This document shows positions 9,259 through 17,196 of a stretch of 64,000 nucleotides of DNA, one piece after another. A program made the position numbers and the translations under genes. Source of the stretch: Pseudogemmobacter humi (GTDB taxonomy: Bacteria > Pseudomonadota > Alphaproteobacteria > Rhodobacterales > Rhodobacteraceae). Below the pieces are notes generated by a model, which saw nothing but the letters and a program-made list of their open reading frames with translations, was not told the DNA's origin and made no database searches. The number at the start of each line of letters is the position of its first letter. Position 1 is the first letter of the stretch. The stretch spans positions 1-64,000 of the forward strand of contig NZ_UXAW01000034.1 in assembly GCF_900609055.1 (NCBI RefSeq), in the 5' to 3' direction.

Positions 9259-10151
9259 GGCACTTCCATCACCGAACGGCTGCCGGCGCGCACCACGGCC
9301 GTCGCGCAGGTCCTGCGCTCCTCACCGCCGGTGATGGTGGCGACCAGAGCGCCCGCGGGGCTGGCGGCAGAGCCGGAGGTGCCGCGCACCACCAGCGGCA
9401 GATCCTCAAGTTCGCCGGGTTCGAGCACCACTTCGCCGGTGGCGGTGTTGCGGCTGCCGTTCGCGGGCAGAATGTGGAAATAGCCGGTCTGGTCGGCCTG
9501 AAGCATCCGCAATGCCTCCTGTCGGGCTCCCTCAACGATCAGCTTGCCGCCGAGCGGCCCCTCGCCCGCCACGATGCCTTTCACCGCCGGATCGCCGGTT
9601 CCCCTGGACGCCGGCAGGGCAAGCACCCTGAGCGAGGCGCCGATCAGCCGGCTGTCGGTCAGCCCGCCGCCGAGGTTGCGGGTCCAGATCACGTCGACCT
9701 TGCTGCCCACCTGAAGCATCCCGTCGAAATCCGCTAGGTTGCGCGGGGCGATGGCGAAGGCGCGGGCATCGGCCGCCAGGATCAGCCCCGAGTCGTTCCC
9801 GCCGCCGGGCAAGGCCAGATCGCCGGCGAAGATCAGATCTCCCGCCGCGATATCGGTCAGGGCGACAAACGTGCCGGCTTCGCCCGGCTCGGGCAGCAGG
9901 GTCAGCACATTGGCGGGAAGGTAGTCGGCCGGAAGCCGCAGGCTGGTGAAATCCGCCGCCCGGATCACGGCGCCGCGCGCGATATCGGCTTTGGGCACCG
10001 GCACCGGCACGGTCTCGCCGAAGGCGCGCAGGCTGGTCCTGACGGCCGCAAGCTCGGTTTCCAGCGCGCGGGTGTAATGGAACGTGCCGAAGCCCGCGGC
10101 CAGTGCCAGCGCGATACCAAGCGATATCAGTGCGATGATCTTGAACCGCAT
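9252..10151 (-). CDS. cpaB: Tad pilus assembly protein CpaB (RcpC)
   Basis: This 299-residue periplasmic protein is anchored by an N-terminal membrane span (~5-25). The SAF-like domain contains KADIARGAVIRAADF and two further repeats of that fold (LTDIAAGDLI), followed by the RcpC domain. CpaB is thought to connect the CpaC secretin to the inner-membrane parts. It lies between the small pilin-like gene and cpaE on the leftward strand. Size and domain order are typical of the family. Confidence 0.9.
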   Translation of the reverse strand: MRFKIIALISLGIALALAAGFGTFHYTRALETELAAVRTSLRAFGETVPVPVPKADIARGAVIRAADFTSLRLPADYLPANVLTLLPEPGEAGTFVALTDIAAGDLIFAGDLALPGGGNDSGLILAADARAFAIAPRNLADFDGMLQVGSKVDVIWTRNLGGGLTDSRLIGASLRVLALPASRGTGDPAVKGIVAGEGPLGGKLIVEGARQEALRMLQADQTGYFHILPANGSRNTATGEVVLEPGELEDLPLVVRGTSGSAASPAGALVATITGGEERRTCATAVVRAGSRSVMEVPC

Positions 10152-10180
10152 GGATGCAACCCAGAGTTTAATGAGCGGGC

Positions 10181-10396
10181 CTAATCATCGCCTCCCCGCC
10201 CGACACCGTCAACCGCATCGGAGATGATGGTTTCAAGTTTAGTCGTGACATTCCGCGCGATGCTTCCGTTCAGGATGGCCGCAACCGTGGTGGCAAAGGC
10301 CACCACCGCCGCGGTCAGCACCACCCAGTCCACGGTAACCGCAGCGTTTTCATCCCGAAGGAAAGCAGCGGGAGCGAAACGAACGGGGCTTTTCAC
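10181..10396 (-). CDS. Small Flp-like pilin or pseudopilin
   Basis: This 71-residue protein has one hydrophobic segment (~20-43) preceded by a basic/acidic N-terminus. The stretch NAAVTVDWVVLTAAVV resembles the processing region of Flp-type prepilins and pseudopilins (AVTV followed by an acidic residue), with Asp in place of the usual Glu. The start is GTG behind a strong AGGAGGAA ribosome site. It stands at the usual place of flp, upstream of cpaB, but lacks the typical ATAIEYGLIAA core. It may be the main pilin here or only an accessory pseudopilin. Confidence 0.7.
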   Translation of the reverse strand: MKSPVRFAPAAFLRDENAAVTVDWVVLTAAVVAFATTVAAILNGSIARNVTTKLETIISDAVDGVGRGGDD

Positions 10397-10485
10397 GCCT
10401 TCCTCCTGATGATCATGCGTCCAGGAGTGATTACACCCCTTTGTCGCATGATTACATCAAAAAGAGTATACCATACCCGCGGCGG

Positions 10486-11268
10486 TTACTGGAAAATCAT
10501 AAAGCCTATGGGCTTGCCGGCCAGCCAGGCCTCACGCGCGGCGGCGTAATGGCGCAGAGTCGCGTCGATCTCGGCATCCGACATCATCCCCTGCAACATG
10601 GTGCGCGCATCCCGGCTGCGCCCGTCCAGCGCATAGGCGATGGCCATATTCGCCCGCACCGTATCTCCATGCGAGGGGTCGCGCAGCAGCTCCTCCATCA
10701 GCTTGATGCCGTTGCCGATGTCGCGCGACAGCACCTGCGACAAGGCGTAGTTGCTGAGCAGCGGGAAATTCGTCGGATAAGTCCGCAAGGCGCGGCGGTA
10801 AACCTCCTGCGCCTCGGTATGGCGGGACAGATAGTCCAGCGACACCGCCTTGCCGGTCAGCGCGGTCAGATTGTCACGGTCCAGCTTCAGCGCCTGGTCG
10901 AAATGCTCGATCGCGACCTTCGGATGCATTTCCTGAAGCGCCAGATTGCCAAGCTGGTTGTGCACCTCGGGATCGCGGCGGTTCAGCTCGCGCGCCCGGA
11001 TCAGCGCATTCTGCGCCCGGCTGAACTGGCCCAGGGCGGTGTAGGATTTACCCAGCCCGATCAGCGCGGGAACGGATTTGGTATCCCGCGCGGCGGCAAG
11101 TTCGTAAAGACGGGCGGCTTCCCCGTAATCACCGATGGAATAGGCCGCCTCGGCCACCTGTCCGGTTTCCGAGGACTGCGGATTGTCCCCCGGCCCCGGC
11201 ATGACGCAGCCGGCAAGAAACAGCGACAAACCCAGTGCCACCGCTGGCGCGACCCGGCGCGAACGCAT
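10486..11268 (-). CDS. tadD: TPR lipoprotein TadD
   Basis: This 260-residue secretin pilotin-like lipoprotein belongs to the Tad system. The signal peptide ends in the lipobox LAGC at about residue 21, so the protein is lipidated. The rest is built of tetratricopeptide repeats (for example ALIGLGKSYTALGQFSRAQ and VHNQLGNLALQEMHPKVAIEHF). The start at 11,268 is chosen over an in-frame ATG 33 bases upstream because GAGGG lies 5-6 bases before it. It is probably the first gene of the leftward Tad operon; 84 bases separate it from the pilin-like gene. Confidence 0.88.
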   Translation of the reverse strand: MRSRRVAPAVALGLSLFLAGCVMPGPGDNPQSSETGQVAEAAYSIGDYGEAARLYELAAARDTKSVPALIGLGKSYTALGQFSRAQNALIRARELNRRDPEVHNQLGNLALQEMHPKVAIEHFDQALKLDRDNLTALTGKAVSLDYLSRHTEAQEVYRRALRTYPTNFPLLSNYALSQVLSRDIGNGIKLMEELLRDPSHGDTVRANMAIAYALDGRSRDARTMLQGMMSDAEIDATLRHYAAAREAWLAGKPIGFMIFQ

Positions 11269-11404
11269 TTTGCCCTCTTTCGCTTGGTGTAACGGGGGCA
11301 CGATATCTCCTGTCGGCGGTAGGGTCTACAGGGGGATCAACCCTGGAGTGTTGCAGAACTGCCAGTCTAGTTCATACTCTAAAGAATTAACATACATACG
11401 AATG

Positions 11405-11433
11405 TTGATATTCTTTTACTTTAGTCTTATCAG
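11405..11433 (+). promoter_or_regulatory. Candidate sigma-70 type promoter in the divergent region
   Basis: TTGATA (11,405-11,410) and TATCAG (11,428-11,433) are separated by 17 bases in an AT-rich stretch between the divergent tadD and the secretion operon. Just upstream at 11,392-11,399 is ATACATAC, the reverse complement of GTATGTAT, which also occurs at 36-43 and 22,823-22,830. The promoter reading is by eye only. Confidence 0.35.
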
Positions 11434-11439
11434 CCCCAC

Positions 11440-11607
11440 CGAAGCCTGCTGTGCCGCTGACGGTGGCATGCAGGAGGATTTGCGGGCCCGGCCCGGTTTT
11501 CCGGCGGATCTGCATCTTCGCCCGAAACCTGCCGGGCGATCAACCGGAGTAGTGCCGCCTTACTGCTTCGGGACTTGCTGTCGCCCTGTGCGACAGCTTT
11601 TTTTTTT
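11440..11607 (+). ncRNA. Candidate small RNA or transcribed leader ending in a terminator
   Basis: No plus-strand gene lies upstream of the strong intrinsic terminator at 11,577-11,607. The sequence between the candidate promoter and that terminator, about 168 bases, therefore either encodes a short independent RNA or forms an attenuated 5' leader of the gene at 11,713. It is GC-rich with several short stems and no convincing open reading frame. No known RNA family was recognised. Confidence 0.35.
11577..11607 (+). terminator. Rho-independent terminator, 105 bases upstream of the secretion operon
   Basis: GCTGTCGC (11,577-11,584) and GCGACAGC (11,590-11,597) form a perfect 8-bp stem with loop CCTGT, directly followed by ten T residues. 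It reads on the plus strand, in front of the BapA-like gene rather than after a gene. Confidence 0.85.
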
Positions 11608-11712
11608 GGCTGAGGGGGCCTCTTGGCAGGGGCCGTGCGCGGATGATATGGCATCAGGGAATCAGCCCGCAGCCCAGTGCCGCGACACCACTTTCCCGGG
11701 AGAATCGCGCAA

Positions 11713-12522
11713 ATGGTTGAGATATTTACTGTTTCCGGCGGTCAGCAGGGGGATGCCACCCGTGCTGTTTCCAATGACATCCGTCTCTCCGGCCCCTCCG
11801 ACGTGTATTTCGGTGCGGCGGCGGCGGGAATCGCCTATTACGAGAAATCCGGTTCCGACCTTCGGGTGACGCTGCTCGACGGCCAGGAGGTGATGGTCCG
11901 CAACTTCTTCGTAATCGGCGCGGACGGGGAATACAGCCGGCTGCTCGATGGCGGTGCGGGGGGCGAGGTCGAGGTCACCGGGCTGATTGCGCCCGAGCCC
12001 TTCATTCCGTCCGAGGCCGTGGTGCCTGCCGTTGCGGCGGTGGAGGACGAAAAACCCGTCGAGGTTGCGCCCACAGGCGCGCTGGCGGGCGGCGAAGAGA
12101 TCGTCGCCGTTTCGGTCGATGGTGAGGCGCCCGCAGGTGGCGGCGGTGCCGCGGTCGGCACCTTCGGGGGGATGTCGCTGGATCGCGCGTTCTTCGGCGC
12201 GGCGATGATGCCGGTTATGGTGACGATGATCCGCGGCGGCGGTGACGACGACGCGACCCCCGTGCCGGTGCCACAGGCCCAGGCCGCGGCAGTGCAAGAG
12301 ACGGTCGCCGAAGCGTCGGCGGATACGCCGATGGAGGCGGATACCGCGCTGCTGCTGGTCTCGATCTACGATGACGCCGCGCCGGCGGATACCGCGTCCG
12401 AAGCCGCTGGTTTCGCGCCGGAGGCCGCTGCGGATTCGTCCCTGACGGATTTCATCGCCTCGGGCTTCGATCTGACTTCCGCGCTGCTGGATGATCTCGC
12501 CATCCTTGCCATCGACGGATGA
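11713..12522 (+). CDS. Short BapA-prefix-like protein, probable type I secretion substrate
   Basis: This 269-residue acidic protein is encoded directly upstream of a complete type I secretion system. The first ~85 residues resemble the prefix domain of BapA/LapA-type biofilm adhesins, with LRVTLLDGQEVMVRNFFV as the clearest match. Then follow an Ala/Glu/Pro/Val-rich segment, a glycine-rich turn with a hydrophobic patch (~150-180), and an acidic C-terminus ending in hydrophobic and acidic residues (LDDLAILAIDG), a usual type I export tail. No RTX nonapeptides or long Ig-like repeats are present, so it is far shorter than known BapA/LapA adhesins. The start at the second ATG is chosen from a GGGAGA site. 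Its ATGA overlap with tolC indicates co-translation. Confidence 0.65.
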   Translation: MVEIFTVSGGQQGDATRAVSNDIRLSGPSDVYFGAAAAGIAYYEKSGSDLRVTLLDGQEVMVRNFFVIGADGEYSRLLDGGAGGEVEVTGLIAPEPFIPSEAVVPAVAAVEDEKPVEVAPTGALAGGEEIVAVSVDGEAPAGGGGAAVGTFGGMSLDRAFFGAAMMPVMVTMIRGGGDDDATPVPVPQAQAAAVQETVAEASADTPMEADTALLLVSIYDDAAPADTASEAAGFAPEAAADSSLTDFIASGFDLTSALLDDLAILAIDG

Positions 12523-13781
12523 GCCGTCCGGGCGCTCTCATGTCCTTTGGCCCATTCCGTCTTGCCGGGATTCTGGCGTTGCTGCTGGCTGCGGGACAAC
12601 CCGCTGCCGCCCAGTCGCTGAAAGAGGCGGTCCGGCTGGGGGCAGAGCGCGACCCGACCGTGGAATCGCTGCAACAGGCGGTGGCGCGCGAAACCACCAA
12701 TATCGAGATCGCCAAAGACGGCAAACGCCCGCAATTCAGCGTCTCGGGCGCCACCAGCAGCACCGATGACGATCCGGCGCTGACCGTGACGGTCTCGCAG
12801 GTGCTGGTCGACTGGGGCCTGGTCAAAAGCCGGATCGCCGCCGCCTCGCATGCGCGGGTGAAGGTGGTGGCCGAGCTGAAGATGGCGGTCGAGGATCTGA
12901 CGCTTCAGATTTCGGAACTCTATCTCGAACTGGAAATCCTCGATCAGAAGATCGCGGCAACCCAGACCTATATCGACTTCGCCACCCGGATCGAGGGTTT
13001 CTCGCGCAGCCGCGTGGCGGCGGGCCTGTCCGACAGCGCCGAGATCGCCCGCGCCCGGCTGGAGATCGCCCGCGCCGAACAGCGGATGGAGCAGTTGCGG
13101 GCCGACCAGATGATCACGCTCTCGCAGCTTGAGTTCATCCTGGGCAAGCCGGTCGCAAGCCCCGGCGTGCCGCCCGCGCTGTCGTTCACCGACCGTTTTT
13201 CCTCCAGCGCCAATGTGATCGCGGCCATCGTCATCGCTCCGGCCTATGTCGATGCGAAGGCCGATCTCGACATCGCGCTGGAAGGGATCAAGGCGGCCAA
13301 AGCCTCGAACAAGCCGAAGATCGTGCTCCAGGCCCAGGGCCGGCAGGATCTGACCGGCGGTCGCGGCCGCAGCGGCGCGATCGGGCTGACGGCGGGCGTC
13401 GATCTGAACAGCAGCTCCTTCAGCGGCCGTGCGGTGGTCGCCGCCGAGCAGGACCGCGCGGCGGCGGAATCACGGCTGAAGGCGGTAGAGCGCGATCTGC
13501 AAAACACCGTGCGGGTCTATGTCGAACAGATCCAGGTGCTGAAGGCCAATGAGGTCTCGCAGCGACGCCAGCTTGAACAGGCCCGCGAGGTGCTGGAGGC
13601 TTACGAACAGCAATTCGTGGGCGGCAGGCGCGAACTGATCGATCTGCTGACCACCGGCCGCGATCACTACGAAGCAGAAATCGACGAAATTGAGACATAT
13701 AAAGAACGAAAATATACGGAATATGCTGCCGCACACTCCGTTGGTATGCTAGGCTCTCTTTTGTTTGAGGCCCGGCAGTAG
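12519..13781 (+). CDS. TolC family outer-membrane channel of the type I system
   Basis: This 420-residue outer-membrane efflux protein has a signal peptide ending near AAAQS (about residue 33) and two repeats of long coiled helices with QNTVRVYVEQIQ-like heptads and VSQVLVDWG, typical of OEP/TolC proteins. The ATG overlaps the stop of the BapA-like gene (ATGA). An alternative start is the ATG 21 bases downstream. It forms the outer-membrane exit duct for the exporter encoded by the next two genes. Confidence 0.88.
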   Translation: MSRPGALMSFGPFRLAGILALLLAAGQPAAAQSLKEAVRLGAERDPTVESLQQAVARETTNIEIAKDGKRPQFSVSGATSSTDDDPALTVTVSQVLVDWGLVKSRIAAASHARVKVVAELKMAVEDLTLQISELYLELEILDQKIAATQTYIDFATRIEGFSRSRVAAGLSDSAEIARARLEIARAEQRMEQLRADQMITLSQLEFILGKPVASPGVPPALSFTDRFSSSANVIAAIVIAPAYVDAKADLDIALEGIKAAKASNKPKIVLQAQGRQDLTGGRGRSGAIGLTAGVDLNSSSFSGRAVVAAEQDRAAAESRLKAVERDLQNTVRVYVEQIQVLKANEVSQRRQLEQAREVLEAYEQQFVGGRRELIDLLTTGRDHYEAEIDEIETYKERKYTEYAAAHSVGMLGSLLFEARQ

Positions 13782-13815
13782 AGACGGGCATAGAGTCTGC
13801 AACCGGAACGGGACC

Positions 13816-15948
13816 ATGGCCGCCAGGGAAAACAGCGATCCGCTTGTTCTCGGACTGATCGAGATCTGCCGCGCGAACGGGATCGCGGCTTCGGCCGAGC
13901 GGCTGAGCGACGGGCTGCCCCGGGATGAGAACGGCCATCTCAGCCTGAACGCCACCGCCCGCGCCCTGCGCCGGGTGAACATGAGTTGCCGGATCGCCGG
14001 AGCCGACAGGCTGGATGCGATCCCGCCCGAGGCGCTGCCCGTCCTTCTGTTCCTGAAAGACGGCGCCACCGCGATGCTGGAGGCGCTGGAAGGCGAAAGT
14101 GCCACGCTGGTGCTGCCGCAGACCGGCGGCGGACGGGTGCAGCAAAGCCGGGCGGAACTGGCCGCCGCCTGGGACGGCCGCTTTCTCGCGTCAAAGCCGG
14201 TGGACGTGGTCTCTGCCCGGCTGGACGGGAGCGACCCCGACCGGCAGCACTGGATCCTCGGGCCGATCCTCGGCAATCTGACGATCTACCGCGATGTCTT
14301 CCTCGCCTCTTTCGTGGCCAGCCTGCTGGCGGTCTCGACGGCGATGTTCTCGATGCAGGTCTACGACCGCGTGGTGCCGAATCAGGTGTTCGACACGCTG
14401 TGGATCCTTGCCAGCGGCGTGGGCCTCGCCATCGCGCTGGAATTCGTGCTGCGGATGATGCGCGCCCGGCTGATCGACGTTTCCGGCCGCGATCTCGATC
14501 TGACGCTTTCGGCCCGGCTGTTCGAGCATGTCGCCAATCTGCGGCTGTCGCATCAGCCGCGCTCGACCGGGGTCTTCGCCAACCAGGTGCGCGATTTCTC
14601 GACCGTGCGCGAATTCTTCACCTCGGGCACCGTGGCGGCGATCTGCGACATTCCCTTCGTGCTGATCTTCATCGGCATCATCGCCTTCATCGGCGGGCCG
14701 GTGGCGCTGGTGGTGCTGGTGGGCGGCGTGCTGATGATCGGGCCGGGGCTGCTGATGCAGCGCAGCCTGGCGAAAGCCTCGCGCCAGAACACCCGCGAAA
14801 GCGCGGCGCTGAACGGTCTGCTGCTGGAGACGGTGTCCAATCTGGAAACCGTCAAGGCGGCCCGGGCCGAGGGGCGGCTGCACCGCGCCTATGTGCAACT
14901 GACCGCGACCATGGCCGAAACCGCCATCAAGGCGCGCGAGCAGACGACGTTCCTTGGCCAGATCTCGGCCTCGACGCAGCAGCTCTGCTACGGGCTGGTT
15001 GTGGTGGTCGGCGTCTATCAGATCGCGGCGGGCAGCATGACCACCGGCAGTCTGATCGCCTGCACGCTGCTGACCAGCCGGACGCTGGCGCCGCTGGCGC
15101 AGGTGGCGGGGCTGCTCGCGCGCTGGCAACAGGTGCGCGCGGCGATGGAGAACCTCGACAACATCATGGAAATGCCGGTCGAACGCCCGGCCGACCGCCA
15201 TTACCTGCGCGCCTCGGACATCCGTGGCGCCTATACGGTCCAGGACGTGACCTACGCCCATGACAAAGAGGGCGGCCAGGTCCTGAACATCCACGCCCTC
15301 TCGGTGCGACCGGGCGAGCGGATCGCGCTTCTGGGCGGCAACGGCGCCGGGAAGTCCACCTTCCTGCGGCTGATGGCGGGGCTGACCGATCCGGCGGGCG
15401 GAACCATCCTGCTCGACAACCTGGCGCTGGCGCAGATCGACCCGATCGACCGGCGCCGCCAGATCGGCTATCTGCCGCAGACCGCGGCTTTGTTCCAGGG
15501 CACCCTGCGCGAGAACCTCTTGCTCGACCATGGCCTTCACAGCGACGAGGAACTGTTCGAGACGCTGGACGCGGTGGGTCTGGGCCGCCACGTGCGCAAA
15601 CATGTGCGCGGGCTGGACATGCAGCTTTACGGCAATGCCAATGTATCGGGCGGCCAGCGCCAGGCCATCGGGCTGGCGCGGATCATCCTCCAGGATCCGC
15701 GGGTGGTGATCCTGGACGAGCCGACCTCGGCCTTCGATCACGCGACCGAGCAGCATGTGGTGCAGTTCCTGAAGACCTGGCTCGAAGGCCGCACCGCGAT
15801 CATCGCCACCCACAAGCGCGAGCTGCTGGCGCTGACCGAGCGCGCGGTGGTGCTGAAGGACGGCGCTGTCGCCCATGACGATGCGCTCGGCAAGATCATG
15901 GAACTGGCGCGCGCCACGGCCACCCAGCAGGTGAAGGCGGTGAAATGA
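13816..15948 (+). CDS. Type I secretion ABC exporter (LapB-like) with degenerate C39 domain
   Basis: This 710-residue inner-membrane ATPase-permease has an N-terminal ~125-residue peptidase-C39-like domain without the catalytic Cys/His pair, which therefore probably binds substrate, as in LapB and HlyB. A six-helix membrane domain spans ~150-440. The nucleotide-binding domain has Walker A GGNGAGKST (~507-515), signature VSGGQRQ and Walker B VVILDEP. The start at 13,816 replaces an in-frame upstream ATG because the family begins just before the C39-like fold. It overlaps the adaptor gene by 4 bases. Confidence 0.9.
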   Translation: MAARENSDPLVLGLIEICRANGIAASAERLSDGLPRDENGHLSLNATARALRRVNMSCRIAGADRLDAIPPEALPVLLFLKDGATAMLEALEGESATLVLPQTGGGRVQQSRAELAAAWDGRFLASKPVDVVSARLDGSDPDRQHWILGPILGNLTIYRDVFLASFVASLLAVSTAMFSMQVYDRVVPNQVFDTLWILASGVGLAIALEFVLRMMRARLIDVSGRDLDLTLSARLFEHVANLRLSHQPRSTGVFANQVRDFSTVREFFTSGTVAAICDIPFVLIFIGIIAFIGGPVALVVLVGGVLMIGPGLLMQRSLAKASRQNTRESAALNGLLLETVSNLETVKAARAEGRLHRAYVQLTATMAETAIKAREQTTFLGQISASTQQLCYGLVVVVGVYQIAAGSMTTGSLIACTLLTSRTLAPLAQVAGLLARWQQVRAAMENLDNIMEMPVERPADRHYLRASDIRGAYTVQDVTYAHDKEGGQVLNIHALSVRPGERIALLGGNGAGKSTFLRLMAGLTDPAGGTILLDNLALAQIDPIDRRRQIGYLPQTAALFQGTLRENLLLDHGLHSDEELFETLDAVGLGRHVRKHVRGLDMQLYGNANVSGGQRQAIGLARIILQDPRVVILDEPTSAFDHATEQHVVQFLKTWLEGRTAIIATHKRELLALTERAVVLKDGAVAHDDALGKIMELARATATQQVKAVK

Positions 15949-17114
15949 GCCAGACCGATTTCAGCCCCGACTACCTCGACGGCAGTTTCCGCCGCAGATC
16001 GCTGATCACCGCGCGCCGCACCGTCTGGCTGGTGGCGGCCTCGCTCTTGGTGGCGCTGCTCTGGGCGGCCATCGCCCAGATCAACGAGATTACCCGCGGC
16101 GACGGCACCGTGATCCCCTTGCGGCGGATGCAGACGATCCAGAGCCTCGAAGGCGGCATCCTCTCGGAACTTCTGGTGCATGAGGGCGATCTGGTGAAAG
16201 AGGGCCAGATCCTCGCCCGGATGGATGCGACGCGGTTCCGCTCGGCCTGGCTGGAGACCCGGGCCGAGATCGACACGCTCCAGGCCGAAATCGCCAGGCT
16301 GGAGGCCGAGGTGATGGAAAGCGACACCATCGTCTTCGACGGCGCCGACAGCGATCTGCGTGCCAACGAGCAGCGCCTGTTCAACGCGCGCCGCACCAAG
16401 CTGAACGAATCCATCGCCGCCGCCGAGGCCGAACGCGCCGCCATCGTGGCCCAGGTCGAGATCACCGCGCCCCTGGCCGAACAGGGCTCGGTCAGCAAGG
16501 TCGATCTTCTGCGCCTGCGCCAGCAGGAGGCCGCCCTTCAGGGCCGCATCAGCGAATTGCGCAACAATTACGTACAGGAAGCCTACAGCGATCTGGTGGC
16601 CAAGAAGGGCCGTTTGGTCGCGCTGGAGCAGCAACTGATCCAGAAACAGGACCAGCTCGACCGGACCGAGATCCGCTCGCCGGTGTCGGGGCGGGTGAAC
16701 ACCGTCAAGATCACCACGCTCGGCGGCGTGGTCCAGCCCGGCGAGGCGATCATGGAGGTCACCCCGGTCGACGACCAGCTGATGATCGAGACGAAGGTCT
16801 CGCCGCGCGACGTGGCCTTCATCGCGCCCGGGATGCCTGCCAGCGTGAAGATCACCGCCTATGATTTCTCGATCTATGGCGACCTGCGCGGCACGGTGAC
16901 CCAGATCAGCGGCGACACCGTGGAAGAGGAAACCGTGAACGGCGTGCAGGCTTTCTACCGCGTCATGGTGACGACCGAGAAAAGCTATCTCGAACGCAAT
17001 GGCGAGCAGCTGCCGATCCGGCCCGGCATGGTCGCCCAGGTCGATATCGAATCCGGCACCCGGTCGGTGCTGAGCTACCTCACCCGGCCCATCCTGCGGG
17101 CCCGGTTGCGTTGA
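15945..17114 (+). CDS. HlyD family periplasmic adaptor of the type I system
   Basis: This 389-residue membrane fusion protein has one N-terminal transmembrane helix (~25-45), a lipoyl-like half (GDGTVIPLRRMQTIQSLEGG), a long coiled coil (~95-235) and a second lipoyl half with IRSPVSGRVNTVKI, the HlyD signature. A C-terminal beta-barrel follows. It joins the ABC exporter to TolC. The start ATG overlaps the exporter stop as ATGA. Confidence 0.9.
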   Translation: MSQTDFSPDYLDGSFRRRSLITARRTVWLVAASLLVALLWAAIAQINEITRGDGTVIPLRRMQTIQSLEGGILSELLVHEGDLVKEGQILARMDATRFRSAWLETRAEIDTLQAEIARLEAEVMESDTIVFDGADSDLRANEQRLFNARRTKLNESIAAAEAERAAIVAQVEITAPLAEQGSVSKVDLLRLRQQEAALQGRISELRNNYVQEAYSDLVAKKGRLVALEQQLIQKQDQLDRTEIRSPVSGRVNTVKITTLGGVVQPGEAIMEVTPVDDQLMIETKVSPRDVAFIAPGMPASVKITAYDFSIYGDLRGTVTQISGDTVEEETVNGVQAFYRVMVTTEKSYLERNGEQLPIRPGMVAQVDIESGTRSVLSYLTRPILRARLR

Positions 17115-17115
17115 G

Positions 17116-17132
17116 GTTGTTGCGCAAACAAC
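17116..17132. repeat. Short inverted repeat after the adaptor gene
   Basis: GTTGTT-GCGCA-AACAAC is a perfect 6-bp inverted repeat starting 2 bases after the adaptor stop and 65 bases before cpaC. It has no T-run, so an operator or a weak stem is more likely than a terminator. A second hairpin, CGGGCG-GAAG-CGCCCG, lies at 17,162-17,177 just ahead of the cpaC ribosome site. Confidence 0.45.
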
Positions 17133-17196
17133 TACGGGTGGTATTGATGGGTTATGAGCCTCGGGCGGAAGCGCCCGGGAGGGAAGGAATGAACTG

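Noticed and set aside
14191-15876. 561-codon open frame opposite the type I exporter gene
   Set aside because: It is a shadow of a certain gene, rich in His, Gln and Arg, with no recognisable motif.
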